A DNA stretch of 64,000 nt from Rhizobium sp. CC-YZS058 (GCF_034720595.1 NZ_JAYESJ010000001.1:832001-896000); one strand, 5' to 3'; positions 16,344 to 26,352 are shown, numbered from the stretch's first letter. The notes: a model not told the origin generated them from the letters alone. Translations and numbers: made by a program.

Positions 16344-16509
16344 GAGCTGACAGTCCTGAGATGGCGAAGGGGCGAAGGAATGCGCAGAGGATGGACGCGG
16401 CCAAGACTTCGGCCCCGTCCGCTCCCACGAACATAGCGCAGGACGGAGCGGCTGCAATGCGCAGCGTCTCCGCCCTTACGGCTCCGTGTGTAACCCGCCG
16501 GTTCCGGTC

Positions 16510-19500
16510 TCAGTCCTGCGCGCCGGAAAGGCCGAGTAACGTTTCCAGGAGTTCCAGCCGCGCCATGCCGTCGGCGGTTTCCCGGGTGAGCAGAAGGCGG
16601 CCGTCCTTGACTTTCAGCGGTCCGCCCTGGCGAAGGCGCCGCGTGGTGGCGGCGGCCGGCTTGCGGGAAAAGCTGAAGGCCAGCGCCAGGGGACCGCCAT
16701 CGATCTCGGTCATCCGGTGATCGGCCGCGGCAACCGTGGCGCGGGCGAGGCGAAGCAGGATCAAGGCCTCCGCCGGGCAGGCGCCGAAGCGGTCTTCCAT
16801 CTCCTCCTCGATCCGATCGATCTCGGTGACGCGCCGGGCCTTGAGCAACCGCGAATAGAGCGTCAGCCGCACGGCGGGCTCGGGCACGTAATCGTCCGGC
16901 AGGCGCCCGTCGATCCCGATACGCAGGGTCGGACGCTGGAAGAGGCGGTTGCCGACGGCCCGCTCGCCGCCCATGGCGGAGGCCAGCAGCTCCTGATAGA
17001 GGCTCGTGCCGATGACCTTCACATGGCCTGCCTGGTCCTCGCCGAACAGATCGCCGGTGCCGCGCAGATCGAGATCCTGCTGGCTGATGGCGAGCCCGGC
17101 GCCGAGCCGGTCGTGGGCAACCAGGACGGACAGCCGCGCCGTCGTCTCCTCGGCCACCGGTTCGCCGGGCGGGGTGGTCAGATAGGCAATGCCCTGCATG
17201 CGCCCACGGCCGACCCGTCCGCGCAGCTGATGCAACTGCGCAAGGCCGAACCGTTCGGCATCCCAGATGAGGATGGTATTGGCGCGCGGCACGTCGAGCC
17301 CGCTTTCGATGATGTTGGTGGAGAGCAGGATATCGCCTTTGCCGTCGGCAAAGCCGACCATCACCTCATCGACCTCGGCGGCCGGCATCTTGCCATGCGC
17401 CATAGACACCGAAAGATCGGGCACCAGCTCGCGCAGCAGCGCCTCGACCGTGGCGAGATCCTCGATCCGCGGCACGACGACGAAGGACTGTCCGTCACGG
17501 CGCTTCTCCCGCAGCAGCGCGGTGCGGGCCGTGGCCGGATCGAAGGGGGCAAGGAAGGTGCGCACGGGACGCCGCCGGGCGGGCGGCGTGGTCAGAAGGC
17601 TCACATCCTGCAGCCCGATCAGCGCCTGCTGCAGCGTGCGCGGAATGGGCGTCGCCGTCATCACCAGCACATGCAGGCCGGGGCTCAGGCGCGAAATGGC
17701 GGCCTTGTCGCGCGCGCCGAACTTGTGTTCCTCGTCGATGATCATCAGGCCCGGCCGGGCGAAGCCGACATCGCGGGCAAGAACCGCCGAGGTCGCGACG
17801 ACGACGTCGATGCTGCCCTCCTTCAACGCCGCCTTGACGCGTTTGGCGTCGGCCGGTTTCACGAGACGCGACAGCAGGGCGACCCGCTTGCCGGTGCCGG
17901 CGAAGCGGCGCTCGAAGGTGGCCTGGTGCTGGCGGGCAAGCACGGTGGTGGGTGCCAGCACGATGACCTGGTGCCCGGACAGCGCGGCAATCGCTGCCGC
18001 CCGCAGCGCGATCTCGGTCTTTCCGAAGCCGACATCGCCGCAGATCAGGCGGTTCATCGGCCGGCCGGAGGCGAGATCCTCGCGCACGGCGGCAATCGCC
18101 GCGCTCTGGTCCGGCGTTTCGGGGAAGGGGAAGCGCAGCGCGAAGCGAGCATAGGCGTCGCGGGGCGGGACGAGCTTCGGGGCCGGGGTGGCGGCGCGCT
18201 GGCGCGCCAGTTTGGCGAGCTTGCGGGCCGCCTGGTCGATCTCGCGCGAGACGATCGCCCGCTTCTTCGACCAGGCATCGGTGTGCAGCCGGTCGAGCGA
18301 CACGGTGTCCGGCGCCGAGCCGTAGCGCCAGATCCGGCCGAAATCGCGCATCGGCACGCGCACCGAGCTGTCGCCATGATAGGTGAGCCGCGCCGTATCG
18401 GTCGGCACGCCGTCAATGTCCACCGTTTCCACCGCCGCCAGCAGGCCGACGCCGTGATCCTGGTGCACCACCACATCGCCGACGGCGAGATCCGGCTCCC
18501 GCAGCACGGCGGCACCGTCGCCCTGCTCGCTGACATGGCCGAAGAGATCGGCGACCGAGATGACCGTCAGGCGGGCCTGGCGGTCGATGAACCCTTTCTC
18601 GAGCGAGAACGCGCTTTTGAAAAGCGGGCCGTCGCTGTCCCTCAGGGCGGAGAAGTCCGGAACGGCGGCGAAGCGCAGTCCCGAATGGTCTTCCAGACGC
18701 TTCAGCATGGCGGACAGCCGCGGATGCTCTCCGCAGATGAGAATGCGGTGGCCCTTGTCCAGTTCTTCGCGCAGGAAGGCGCGGGGTGCGGCCGGCTCGG
18801 CCCGCATGTCCGGCAGCCGCTCGCCGCCGGTCAGCGCCAGTGTCGCCGTTGCATGGCGTGCGAGGCCCGCCTCCCAGTCCTGCGCGGAGAGGTACAGCGT
18901 CGATTGTCCCTCGCGAAGCCCGCCGAGCTCGCATTGCGCGCTGCGGGCCTCGGCGATCGTATCGAGCGCCGCGTCCAGTCGCGCCTCCATCTCCTCGGCC
19001 AGCAGCAGTCGGCACGGCGGCAGAATGTCGAGCACTGAGGAGAGTTGGCCATAGTGGCGGTAGAGCAGGCGCTCCATGTCGCCGCCTTCGATCGTTTCAC
19101 CCTCTTCCGGCGGACCGATCAGTTCGGAAGCCGGGCCGAACAGCATGGTGTCGAGCGTTTCCACGCTGCGCTGCGTCTCGGGATCGTAGACGCGCATCTC
19201 CTCGACTACCTCGTCCTCGGTCAGGACGATTCGCATCGGATGGTCCCAGCCAGCGGGGAAGATCTCGACCATGTCATCCCGGAAGCTGACCTCGCCCGGC
19301 TCGTCGACGACGCTGTCGGAGAGATAGCCGGTCTCCTCGGTAAAGCGTTCGAAGGCCGCGCGGTCGAAAGGCTTGCCGGTTTCGATGGTCAGCCGCGTTA
19401 CACGGATGATCTCGACCGGTGGCACGCGCTGGAGAAGAGCGTCGAGCGGGGCGACAAGAACGTGGCGGCTCTTGCCCGCTTCGTCCAGCCAGACCCGCAG

Positions 19501-19782
19501 TGCATCCATGCGCCGACCCATGGCACGGCGGGAGGGGAGGATCCGGTCATAGGGCAGGCAGTCCCAGGGTGGCAGCAGCACCGGTCCGCTGTCCGGCGCC
19601 AGCGCCTGCAGCGCTTCGGCCACCGCCATCGCTGTCGATTCGGTCCGCGCCACGTAGAGAAGCGGCCGCGGGTCTTCCCTCAGGGCTCCGATGAGGCGGG
19701 CGGCAATGAGCGAGGAGGAGAGGCGCGGTGCAGGCGCATCGATGGTTTCCGCCGCCGGAGGCGCGTCGGACATGGCGGACAT
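16510..19782 (-). CDS. Mfd-type transcription-repair coupling translocase (divergent)
   Basis: 1090 residues with the Mfd order: UvrB-like N-terminal region, CarD-type RNA-polymerase-interacting domain at about 430-490 (VVVHQDHGVG), superfamily-2 translocase with Walker A GDVGFGKTE near 584, DEEH box (MIIDEEHKFG) near 680, motif VI RGRVGRGR near 855, the LDLRGTGDLFGEDQAGH segment and a C-terminal domain. Mfd pushes stalled RNA polymerase off DNA and recruits UvrA. The motifs deviate from textbook Mfd (DEEHKFG rather than DEEHHFG or DEEQRFG, a low-similarity RID), so this may be a second paralog rather than the main Mfd. A GTG at 19833, preceded by GAGG, would add 17 residues. Confidence 0.85.
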   Translation of the reverse strand: MSAMSDAPPAAETIDAPAPRLSSSLIAARLIGALREDPRPLLYVARTESTAMAVAEALQALAPDSGPVLLPPWDCLPYDRILPSRRAMGRRMDALRVWLDEAGKSRHVLVAPLDALLQRVPPVEIIRVTRLTIETGKPFDRAAFERFTEETGYLSDSVVDEPGEVSFRDDMVEIFPAGWDHPMRIVLTEDEVVEEMRVYDPETQRSVETLDTMLFGPASELIGPPEEGETIEGGDMERLLYRHYGQLSSVLDILPPCRLLLAEEMEARLDAALDTIAEARSAQCELGGLREGQSTLYLSAQDWEAGLARHATATLALTGGERLPDMRAEPAAPRAFLREELDKGHRILICGEHPRLSAMLKRLEDHSGLRFAAVPDFSALRDSDGPLFKSAFSLEKGFIDRQARLTVISVADLFGHVSEQGDGAAVLREPDLAVGDVVVHQDHGVGLLAAVETVDIDGVPTDTARLTYHGDSSVRVPMRDFGRIWRYGSAPDTVSLDRLHTDAWSKKRAIVSREIDQAARKLAKLARQRAATPAPKLVPPRDAYARFALRFPFPETPDQSAAIAAVREDLASGRPMNRLICGDVGFGKTEIALRAAAIAALSGHQVIVLAPTTVLARQHQATFERRFAGTGKRVALLSRLVKPADAKRVKAALKEGSIDVVVATSAVLARDVGFARPGLMIIDEEHKFGARDKAAISRLSPGLHVLVMTATPIPRTLQQALIGLQDVSLLTTPPARRRPVRTFLAPFDPATARTALLREKRRDGQSFVVVPRIEDLATVEALLRELVPDLSVSMAHGKMPAAEVDEVMVGFADGKGDILLSTNIIESGLDVPRANTILIWDAERFGLAQLHQLRGRVGRGRMQGIAYLTTPPGEPVAEETTARLSVLVAHDRLGAGLAISQQDLDLRGTGDLFGEDQAGHVKVIGTSLYQELLASAMGGERAVGNRLFQRPTLRIGIDGRLPDDYVPEPAVRLTLYSRLLKARRVTEIDRIEEEMEDRFGACPAEALILLRLARATVAAADHRMTEIDGGPLALAFSFSRKPAAATTRRLRQGGPLKVKDGRLLLTRETADGMARLELLETLLGLSGAQD

Positions 19783-19890
19783 GAACGGAATTTCTTCGGC
19801 GGGAAGCGCGGTACTGACAGACCCTGCGGACACGGGAACCTCGAACTGGGAGACGGGCGGATGCCCATCAGCGGGGGAGGTTCATTCAAT

Positions 19891-19924
19891 CATCCGGCGG
19901 CGGCAAAGTTCCCGCCGCCGGATG
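19891..19924 (-). terminator. 13-bp perfect hairpin after the MFS gene
   Basis: CATCCGGCGGCGG (19891-19903) and CCGCCGCCGGATG (19912-19924) pair perfectly over an 8-nt loop, 13 bp beyond the stop of the MFS gene and before mfd. There is no T-run, so termination may be inefficient or factor-dependent. Confidence 0.6.
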
Positions 19925-19936
19925 CCGTTCGCTCGT

Positions 19937-21184
19937 TCAGGCCGCGCGTTCGCGCGGCAGGCGGGGCAGGAGCACGGTCAGAAGTCCGAGCAGCGGCAGG
20001 TAGGAGCAGAGGCGATAGACGAACTCGATGCCCTGCCGGTCGGCAAAGAGGCCGAGAACCGCGGCGCCAATGCCGCCGAAGCCGAAGGCAAAGCCGAAGA
20101 ACATGCCGGCAATCAGCCCGACGCGCCCCGGAACCAGCTCCTGTGCGAAGACGACGATGGCCGAGAAGGCGGAGGAGAAGATGAAGCCGATCACGATCAC
20201 CAGCACCGAAGTCCAGAACAGGTTTGCGTAGGGCAGCATCAGCGCGAACGGAATGACGCCGAGGATCGAGAACCAGATGACGACGCGCGCGCCGAAGCGG
20301 TCGCCGATCGGCCCGCCGAAGAAGACGCCGGCGGCGGAGGCACCGAGGAAAAGGAACAGGAGCAGCTGCGCATCCTGCACGCCGATGCCGAACTTCTCGA
20401 TCGTGTAGAAGGTGAAGTAGCTGGAGATGCTGGCGAGATAGGCGTTCTTCGTCGCGGTCAGCACGACCAGCACGGCGAGCGTGAAGAAGACCGTGCGGCG
20501 CGGCAGCGGAAAGGTGCGGCTGACCGGCGGTCGTCCGGCCATGCTGCGGCGATGGCGGGTGTACCAGATGCTGACAAAGGAAAGGATGGCAAAGCCGGCA
20601 AGCGCGATCAGAGATAACCAGCCGAGGCTCGCCTGTCCGTGCGGAATGACGATGAAGGCGGCGAGCAGCGGGCCGATGGCCGTGCCGGTGTTGCCGCCCA
20701 CCTGGAAGATGGATTGCGCCAGACCATGGCGCCCGCCTGAAGCCAGTCGCGCGACGCGGGAGGCTTCCGGGTGGAAGATCGCCGAGCCGATGCCGATCAG
20801 GCAGGCGCCGAGCACCAGAATGGGAAAGCTGTTGGCAAAGGCGAGCGTCAGCAGGCCGGCACAGGTGGAGAGCATGGCGGCCGGCAGGGAGAAGGGCATG
20901 GGCCAGCGATCCGTCACCACACCGACGGCCGGCTGCAGCAGGGAGGCCGTCACCTGGAAGGCAAAGGTCAGCAGGCCGATCTGCACGAAATCCAGCGCAT
21001 AGCTCTCCTTCAGCAGCGGGTAGAGCGAGGTCAGCAGCGACTGCATGATGTCGTTCAGCATATGGCAGACGCTGGCGGCGAAGATGATGGAGAAGGTTGT
21101 CTTCTCGATGCCGGCAAGCGGGGCCGCGGCGGGGACGGCGGCGGTTGCGGGCGTCAGGGGGGAAGGCGAAACGACACTGGCCAT
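19937..21184 (-). CDS. MFS exporter, fosmidomycin-resistance (Fsr)-like
   Basis: 415 residues, 12 predicted membrane segments. The N-terminal segment CHMLNDIMQSLLTSLYPLLK and the later GIGSAIFHPEASRVAR match the Fsr-type major facilitator group (proton-driven drug efflux in the inner membrane). ATG 21184 begins an Ala/Pro-rich cytosolic tail of about 28 residues before the first segment. It is divergent from an AraC regulator 115 bp away, a common layout for this exporter. Substrate unknown. Confidence 0.87.
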   Translation of the reverse strand: MASVVSPSPLTPATAAVPAAAPLAGIEKTTFSIIFAASVCHMLNDIMQSLLTSLYPLLKESYALDFVQIGLLTFAFQVTASLLQPAVGVVTDRWPMPFSLPAAMLSTCAGLLTLAFANSFPILVLGACLIGIGSAIFHPEASRVARLASGGRHGLAQSIFQVGGNTGTAIGPLLAAFIVIPHGQASLGWLSLIALAGFAILSFVSIWYTRHRRSMAGRPPVSRTFPLPRRTVFFTLAVLVVLTATKNAYLASISSYFTFYTIEKFGIGVQDAQLLLFLFLGASAAGVFFGGPIGDRFGARVVIWFSILGVIPFALMLPYANLFWTSVLVIVIGFIFSSAFSAIVVFAQELVPGRVGLIAGMFFGFAFGFGGIGAAVLGLFADRQGIEFVYRLCSYLPLLGLLTVLLPRLPRERAA

Positions 21185-21299
21185 GGGATCTCCTCGGTGT
21201 AAGCCGGATGCGACGCCTCTCGTCGCGTGCGGATGCTCTAGCGCGCTTGACGCTGGCCTGCTTTTGCGATCTGCTTGCATTCTTTCGTGAGTGGGCCAA

Positions 21300-22160
21300 A
21301 TGCGACAGCCGACAGCACAGAAAATCGCTCTTGCGCCACCGTCCGACGCGGCAGAGCACCAGGCAAGCCTGCAGCGCATCGATGGCGCCAATGCGCCGGT
21401 CTTCGCGCTTCGCCGGGTCTATCCGCTCGGCTACCGTTCGCCGCGTCATTCCCATCGCAAGGCCCAGCTCTGGGGCGCGCGACGCGGCGTCGTCATGGTG
21501 TCGACGGCGGATGGCCGCTTCATGGTGCCGCCTGGCCACGGGCTCCTGATCCCGGCAGGGCTCGACCATGCCTCGGAAGCGCTGAGCGAGGTGGAGATGC
21601 TCTCAATCTACGTTTCCCCGCTGTATGGCGGGGCGGACAGGCCGCGTGTTGTTGAGATCACGCCGCTGGCCCGCAGCCTGATGCAGGATCTGGTGGCGGA
21701 GGAGGGCCGGCCGACGGATGCCAACCGCCAGCAGCTGGTCATGAACCTGCTCCTGGACGAGATCACCCGCCTGCCGCACCGCCCGCTCGGCCTGCCGATC
21801 CCGCAGCATGAAGGGCTGGCGCGGCTTTGCCGGCGCTTCTTGAAGGCCCCTTCCGCCGTGGAGAGCATCGACGACTGGGCGGCCGCGCTCACCATGAGCC
21901 GGCGCAGCTTCACCCGGCTGTTTCGTGCCGAGATCGGCATCAGCTTCGTCACCTGGCGCCAGCAGGCCTGCCTCTTCGCCTCGCTGCCGAAGCTCGCCTC
22001 CGGCGAAAGCGTCACCTCGGTCGCGCTCGATGCCGGCTACGAGAACATCGCCGCCTACACGACCATGTTCCGCCGCATGCTGGGCAGCCCGCCCAGCACC
22101 TATTTCCGCGAGCGCTTTCAGTCGGCCGTTCTCGACGCTTCAGCGGCGCGCAAGCCCTGA
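21300..22160 (+). CDS. AraC-family regulator with cupin sensor
   Basis: 286 residues: an N-terminal cupin-type sensor (about 25-110, with SPRHSHRKAQLWG and VPPGHGLLIPAG) and a C-terminal AraC DNA-binding domain (about 175-270, ALTMSRRSFTRLFRAEIG and VALDAGYENIAAYTTMFRRM). ATG 21300 is used; GTG 21291 is in frame nine bases upstream. It is divergent from the Fsr-like exporter and probably controls it, in line with the frequent regulator/exporter pair. The effector is unknown. Confidence 0.88.
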   Translation: MRQPTAQKIALAPPSDAAEHQASLQRIDGANAPVFALRRVYPLGYRSPRHSHRKAQLWGARRGVVMVSTADGRFMVPPGHGLLIPAGLDHASEALSEVEMLSIYVSPLYGGADRPRVVEITPLARSLMQDLVAEEGRPTDANRQQLVMNLLLDEITRLPHRPLGLPIPQHEGLARLCRRFLKAPSAVESIDDWAAALTMSRRSFTRLFRAEIGISFVTWRQQACLFASLPKLASGESVTSVALDAGYENIAAYTTMFRRMLGSPPSTYFRERFQSAVLDASAARKP

Positions 22161-22228
22161 ATGCTCTTGTCGCTTCCGGCGGCCAAGCTTAAGGACGCGG
22201 CCGGCGAAGGTCAGGGGATTTTGAGCCG

Positions 22229-23029
22229 ATGACGGGCATGAACGAGCGGCTGGCGCGCACCACCGAAATTGTCGACGAGGCGATGGCCGCGGCGCTCGCC
22301 TTCTTCGAGGCGCGCGGCAGCATCGCCGCACGCGCCAAGGGCGTGCAGGATTTCGTTTCGGAGGCCGACACCAGCGTCGAACAGCTGATCCGCGCCCGCC
22401 TTGCCCAGTTTTTCCCTGACGAAGCGATCGTCGGCGAGGAAATGGGTGGCGAGGCCGGCGAGGCCTACTGGATCATCGATCCGATCGACGGCACGACCAA
22501 TTTCCTGCGCGGCTCGCCGCTCTGGGGCATTTCGCTCGGCTTCGTTCGGGCCGGCGAACCGGAGCTCGGCGTCGTGGCGCTGCCGGCCTTCGGCGAGGTC
22601 TATTCGGCTGCGCAGGGCGAAGGTCTCTATCGCAACGGCCAGCCTTTTGAGCGTGTCGTGCCCTTTGAGGAAATCCGCGTGCTGTCGCTCGGCGATAGCG
22701 CGGCAATCTATCTGGAGGAGGTGGCGGCGCTCAATCTCGGGCTCCGGCGCGCCGGCTTCGTGGTCGAATCCATCCAGTCCACCTCGGTCGGCCTCGCCTT
22801 TGCCGCGCGCGGCACCTTCGATGGACATTTGCAGAAGCAGACGACCATGTGGGATCTCGCCGGCGGCGCCGTCATTGCGCGCGAAGCCGGGCTCGCGGTG
22901 CGGATCGGCATCAAGGCGGGAACGGAGAGCCCCTGGATCGCCGCCGCGACGCCGGCACTGATGGCCGCCACCGAGGCGCTCTGGCCCGAGATCGCCGTGC
23001 CGGTCCAGGAACTGGTGGCTGCCGAGTAA
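22229..23029 (+). CDS. inositol monophosphatase family phosphatase
   Basis: 266 residues. All metal-site motifs of the lithium-sensitive phosphatase family are present: Glu70-Glu71 (IVGEEMGG), Asp84-Pro-Ile-Asp87-Gly-Thr (WIIDPIDGTTNF) and WDLAGGAVIARE with the third Asp. It hydrolyses a sugar or inositol phosphate, or adenosine 3',5'-bisphosphate, in the cytosol with Mg2+; the exact substrate is not deducible. It lies between an AraC gene and a gluconate 5-dehydrogenase-like gene on the same strand (63 bp gap). ATG 22238 is an alternative start. Confidence 0.9.
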   Translation: MTGMNERLARTTEIVDEAMAAALAFFEARGSIAARAKGVQDFVSEADTSVEQLIRARLAQFFPDEAIVGEEMGGEAGEAYWIIDPIDGTTNFLRGSPLWGISLGFVRAGEPELGVVALPAFGEVYSAAQGEGLYRNGQPFERVVPFEEIRVLSLGDSAAIYLEEVAALNLGLRRAGFVVESIQSTSVGLAFAARGTFDGHLQKQTTMWDLAGGAVIAREAGLAVRIGIKAGTESPWIAAATPALMAATEALWPEIAVPVQELVAAE

Positions 23030-23092
23030 GCTGCCTCTTGCCTTTCTGCCTCCGTCCCTAGCTCTTGTCGCGAGACATTCGGGAGGGACGAC

Positions 23093-23848
23093 ATGAGTCT
23101 TCAGCTGTTCGATCTGACAGGGCGCCGCGCGCTCGTCACCGGCTCGTCGCAGGGCATTGGGCTGGCGCTGGCGCGGGGCCTCGCCGCCGCCGGAGCAGAG
23201 GTCATTCTCAACGGCCGCGATGCCGCCAAGCTCGAGGCGGCGCGCGCGCAGGTGCCCGGCGCCACCATGCTGGCTTTCGACGTGACCGACCACCATGCCG
23301 CCCGCGCGGCCGTAGATGGTTTCGAGGCGGAGACGGGACCGATCGATATTCTGGTGAACAATGCCGGCATGCAGCACCGTGCGCCGCTGGAGGAGTTTCC
23401 GGCCGATGCCTTCGAACGGCTGCTGCAGACCAATATCGCCAGCGTCTTCCATGTCGGCCAGGCAGTGGCGCGCCACATGATCGCGCGGGGCAAGGGCAAG
23501 ATCGTCAATATCGCCAGCGTGCAGGCGGCTCTCGCGCGCACCTCGATCGCCCCCTACACGGCCACCAAGGGCGCGGTCGCCAACCTGACCAAGGGCATGG
23601 CGACCGACTGGGCGAAATACGGGCTGCAATGCAACGCGATTGCGCCCGGCTATTTCGAAACGCCGCTCAATGCCGCCCTGGTCGCCGATCCTGCCTTCAC
23701 CGACTGGCTGCAGAAGCGCACGCCGGCCGGGCGCTGGGGGCAGGTGGACGAGCTGATCGGCGCCTGCCTGTTCCTCGCCTCCGACGCCTCTTCCTTCGTC
23801 AATGGCCATACGCTCTATGTCGATGGCGGCTTGACGGTTTCGCTCTGA
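23093..23848 (+). CDS. gluconate 5-dehydrogenase-like SDR
   Basis: 251 residues, a classical short-chain dehydrogenase: cofactor motif TGSSQGIG, NNAGMQ, catalytic Ser in IASVQ and YTATKGA (Tyr and Lys). The pattern FDLTGRRALVTGSSQGIGLA, GMQHRAPLEEFP and the FVNGHTLYVDGG end resembles IdnO/Gno, which interconvert D-gluconate and 5-keto-D-gluconate. A strong GGGAGGGACG ribosome site precedes the ATG. It stops 7 bp before the convergent GH3 gene. Sugar-acid specificity is likely, exact substrate inferred. Confidence 0.88.
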   Translation: MSLQLFDLTGRRALVTGSSQGIGLALARGLAAAGAEVILNGRDAAKLEAARAQVPGATMLAFDVTDHHAARAAVDGFEAETGPIDILVNNAGMQHRAPLEEFPADAFERLLQTNIASVFHVGQAVARHMIARGKGKIVNIASVQAALARTSIAPYTATKGAVANLTKGMATDWAKYGLQCNAIAPGYFETPLNAALVADPAFTDWLQKRTPAGRWGQVDELIGACLFLASDASSFVNGHTLYVDGGLTVSL

Positions 23849-23854
23849 GCCGCC

Positions 23855-26230
23855 TCAGTCGCCCTCGATCAAGAAGCGGCTTTCCATCCGCCAGTCTTCC
23901 GGCAGCGGCCGTGTCTCGCCGGTCAGCGTCGCGGTCGCTCGAAGGCGGATATCGGCGCTGGACGCGCCGATCATCAGGTCGATCTCGCCGGGTTCGACGA
24001 CGCGGACGCCCGCCTGTCCGGTGAAGGCCAGCATGTCGGTCGGCAGGTGGAAACCGACGCGCCGGCTCTCGCCGGCAGCAAGCGCCACCCGCCCGAAGCC
24101 CTTCAGCTCCTTGACCGGCCGCACGACGGAGGTGACGCGATCGCGCACATAGAGCTGCGGCACGGCGATGCCGGCGCGGCTGCCAATGTTGCGGATCGTC
24201 AGGCCGAGCGCGATCGTCCCCGTGGCAAGATCGACCCGCTCTTCGGCGAGCGCGAGGTCCTCGAAGGCAAAGTCGGTGTAGCTCAGGCCATGGCCAAAAG
24301 GAAAGGCGCTGCCGAAATGGCGGGCGATCGGCGTGCCGGCGCTCTTGAGCTTGTGGTTGTAGAAATAGGGTGCGGCACCGGCGCTGCGCGGCACGGAGAT
24401 CGTCAGGCGTCCGGAGGGCTCGACCGCGCCGGTCAGCACGTCGAACAGGGCCGGTCCCGCCTGCTGCCCGCCGAACCAGGCCATGACGAGTGCCGCGAGC
24501 TTCGGCTCCAGACCACCCAGCGTATAGGGCCGGCCGGAGGTGAGAACCACAATCACCGGCTTGCCGGTCTCCACCACCGCTTCGAGCAGCTGCTGCTGCA
24601 CGCCGGGCAGCGCCAGGCTGTCGACATCGGAGCCTTCGCCCACCGTCCCGGTCTGGAAGATGCCGGAGAGATCGCCGAGGAAGAGGATGGAAAGATCAGC
24701 CGCTTCCGCTGCGGCCACCGCTTCGGGAATGAGGTCGAGGCGCGTGGAGAGCGCGGAGGCGAGGGCAAGGCTCGTGCTGTCGTCGACATCGCCAGGAAAG
24801 ACCGGTGCGCCGAAGCGGCGCTCCTCGAGGATATGGCACCCCTTGGCATAGGTCACCCGGTTGGCACCGAAGGCGGCCTCGAAGGCGGCGCGCGGCGTTA
24901 CCACCTCCCGCGTCGCCTCTACCTCGTCCTTGACGATAAGGTGGACGGGAAATGAGTAATCGCCGAGCAGCGCCAGCGGGTCGTCGGCGGTCGGGCCGAT
25001 CAGCGCGATGCTCGCGCTGTTGCTGAGCGGCAGGATGCCGGTATTCTGCAGGATCGTGACCGATTGCGTGGCAACCTGGCGGGCGAGCGCCACCGTTTCC
25101 GGCCGCTGGAGGCTGACCGCGCTGTCGTCGGCATAGGGTTTCTCGAACAGGCCAATGCGGAATTTTTCGCTCAGAATGCGGCGGACGATCTCGTCCACCG
25201 TGTCGAGCGTGATCAGCCCGCGGGCAAGCGCCGTTTCCAGATGCGCGCTGCAATCCTCGCCCGGAAGTTCCACGTCCAGCCCTGCGTTGAAGGCAAGCGC
25301 CGCTGCCTCGGCCCGGTCGGCGGCCACGCCATGATGCTGGTAGAGAAGGCTGATGCCGACATAATCGGCGACGATCAACCCCTCGAAACCCCAGCGCTCG
25401 CGCAGCACCGTGGTCAAGAGGTGGCGGGAGGCATGCAGCGGCTCGCCGTCGAGATCGTGATAGGCCGGCATGACGGAGGCGGCGCGGCCAAGCTTCACCG
25501 CCATCTCGAACGGCAGCAGGAAGGTGTCGTTCAGCTCCCGCCAGCCGAGATGCACCGGCGCGTGGTTGCGCCCGCCTTCGGAGAAGGAATGGCCGGCGTA
25601 GTGTTTGAGCGTCGCCAGCAGGTCCCGCTTCTCGCCCTGCAGGCCCTGCACGTAGCGGGTGGCCAGCAGGCCGACCAGGTAGGGATCCTCGCCGAGCGTT
25701 TCTTCCGTCCGCCCCCAGCGGGCATCGCGCGCCACATCCAGCACCGGCGCCAGGCCTTGGTGGCAGCCGATGGCGCGGGCTTCCTCGCCGATTGCCCGCC
25801 CCACGGCCTCGATCAGCTCCGGATCGAAGGTGGCGCCATAGGCGAGCGACGAGGGAAACAGCGTGGCCCCGCGCGCCATGACGCCCGAAAGGCATTCCTC
25901 GTGCGAAAGGACCGGGATACCGAGCCGGGTTTCCTCCACCAGGAATTTCTGCAAACGGTTCAGCGCCCGCACGCCGGCCACAGGGTCGATCGGCCGCGAG
26001 CCAAGCGGCCGGGTGATCTGGCCGAGGCCGAGGGAGAGCAGGCGCTTGAGCTGGTCGGGATCGGTGGCGCCGGTGAATTCGTCGGTGCGCACCTGATGAT
26101 TCCCGTCTTCGGACAGCATCAGCCAGAGCGCATGCATCTGCGCGGCTTTCTCGGCAATGGTCATCCGGCCGAGCAGATCGGCGACCCGCCGCTCGATGGT
26201 CTCCACAGCGTTTTGATAAAGCAGGGTCAT
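23855..26230 (-). CDS. GH3 family beta-glycosidase
   Basis: 791 residues with the full GH3 layout: TIM barrel (about 10-330) with KHYAGHS and the nucleophile Asp in LIVADYVG near 287, an alpha/beta sandwich (about 370-600), and a C-terminal fibronectin-III-like domain (about 655-770, starting after FPFGHGLSYT). Such enzymes remove terminal glucose, xylose or arabinose from oligosaccharides. No signal peptide is seen, so it acts on imported oligosaccharides in the cytosol. The setting beside transaldolase and the ara genes fits a xylan/arabinan-derived substrate, but specificity cannot be read. ATG 26230 follows GGGAGAGAGA. Confidence 0.92.
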   Translation of the reverse strand: MTLLYQNAVETIERRVADLLGRMTIAEKAAQMHALWLMLSEDGNHQVRTDEFTGATDPDQLKRLLSLGLGQITRPLGSRPIDPVAGVRALNRLQKFLVEETRLGIPVLSHEECLSGVMARGATLFPSSLAYGATFDPELIEAVGRAIGEEARAIGCHQGLAPVLDVARDARWGRTEETLGEDPYLVGLLATRYVQGLQGEKRDLLATLKHYAGHSFSEGGRNHAPVHLGWRELNDTFLLPFEMAVKLGRAASVMPAYHDLDGEPLHASRHLLTTVLRERWGFEGLIVADYVGISLLYQHHGVAADRAEAAALAFNAGLDVELPGEDCSAHLETALARGLITLDTVDEIVRRILSEKFRIGLFEKPYADDSAVSLQRPETVALARQVATQSVTILQNTGILPLSNSASIALIGPTADDPLALLGDYSFPVHLIVKDEVEATREVVTPRAAFEAAFGANRVTYAKGCHILEERRFGAPVFPGDVDDSTSLALASALSTRLDLIPEAVAAAEAADLSILFLGDLSGIFQTGTVGEGSDVDSLALPGVQQQLLEAVVETGKPVIVVLTSGRPYTLGGLEPKLAALVMAWFGGQQAGPALFDVLTGAVEPSGRLTISVPRSAGAAPYFYNHKLKSAGTPIARHFGSAFPFGHGLSYTDFAFEDLALAEERVDLATGTIALGLTIRNIGSRAGIAVPQLYVRDRVTSVVRPVKELKGFGRVALAAGESRRVGFHLPTDMLAFTGQAGVRVVEPGEIDLMIGASSADIRLRATATLTGETRPLPEDWRMESRFLIEGD

Positions 26231-26327
26231 GGTCCGTCTCTCTCCCGGTCTGTCTCACGGCTCGCCGCTTCTCCTCAAGCATGGGCGATCCCGAATTTTT
26301 GAGGAACGTACCTCTTTTTTTCGGAAG

Positions 26328-26352
26328 GGAACAGCCGGAAGAGGGATGCGTT
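26328..26352 (+). promoter_or_regulatory. EcfG-type general stress promoter
   Basis: GGAAC (26328-26332), exactly 16 bases, then CGTT (26349-26352), the alphaproteobacterial EcfG consensus. The next annotated gene is transaldolase, about 240 bp downstream, so it either gives a long leader or drives a small RNA. Confidence 0.6.
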
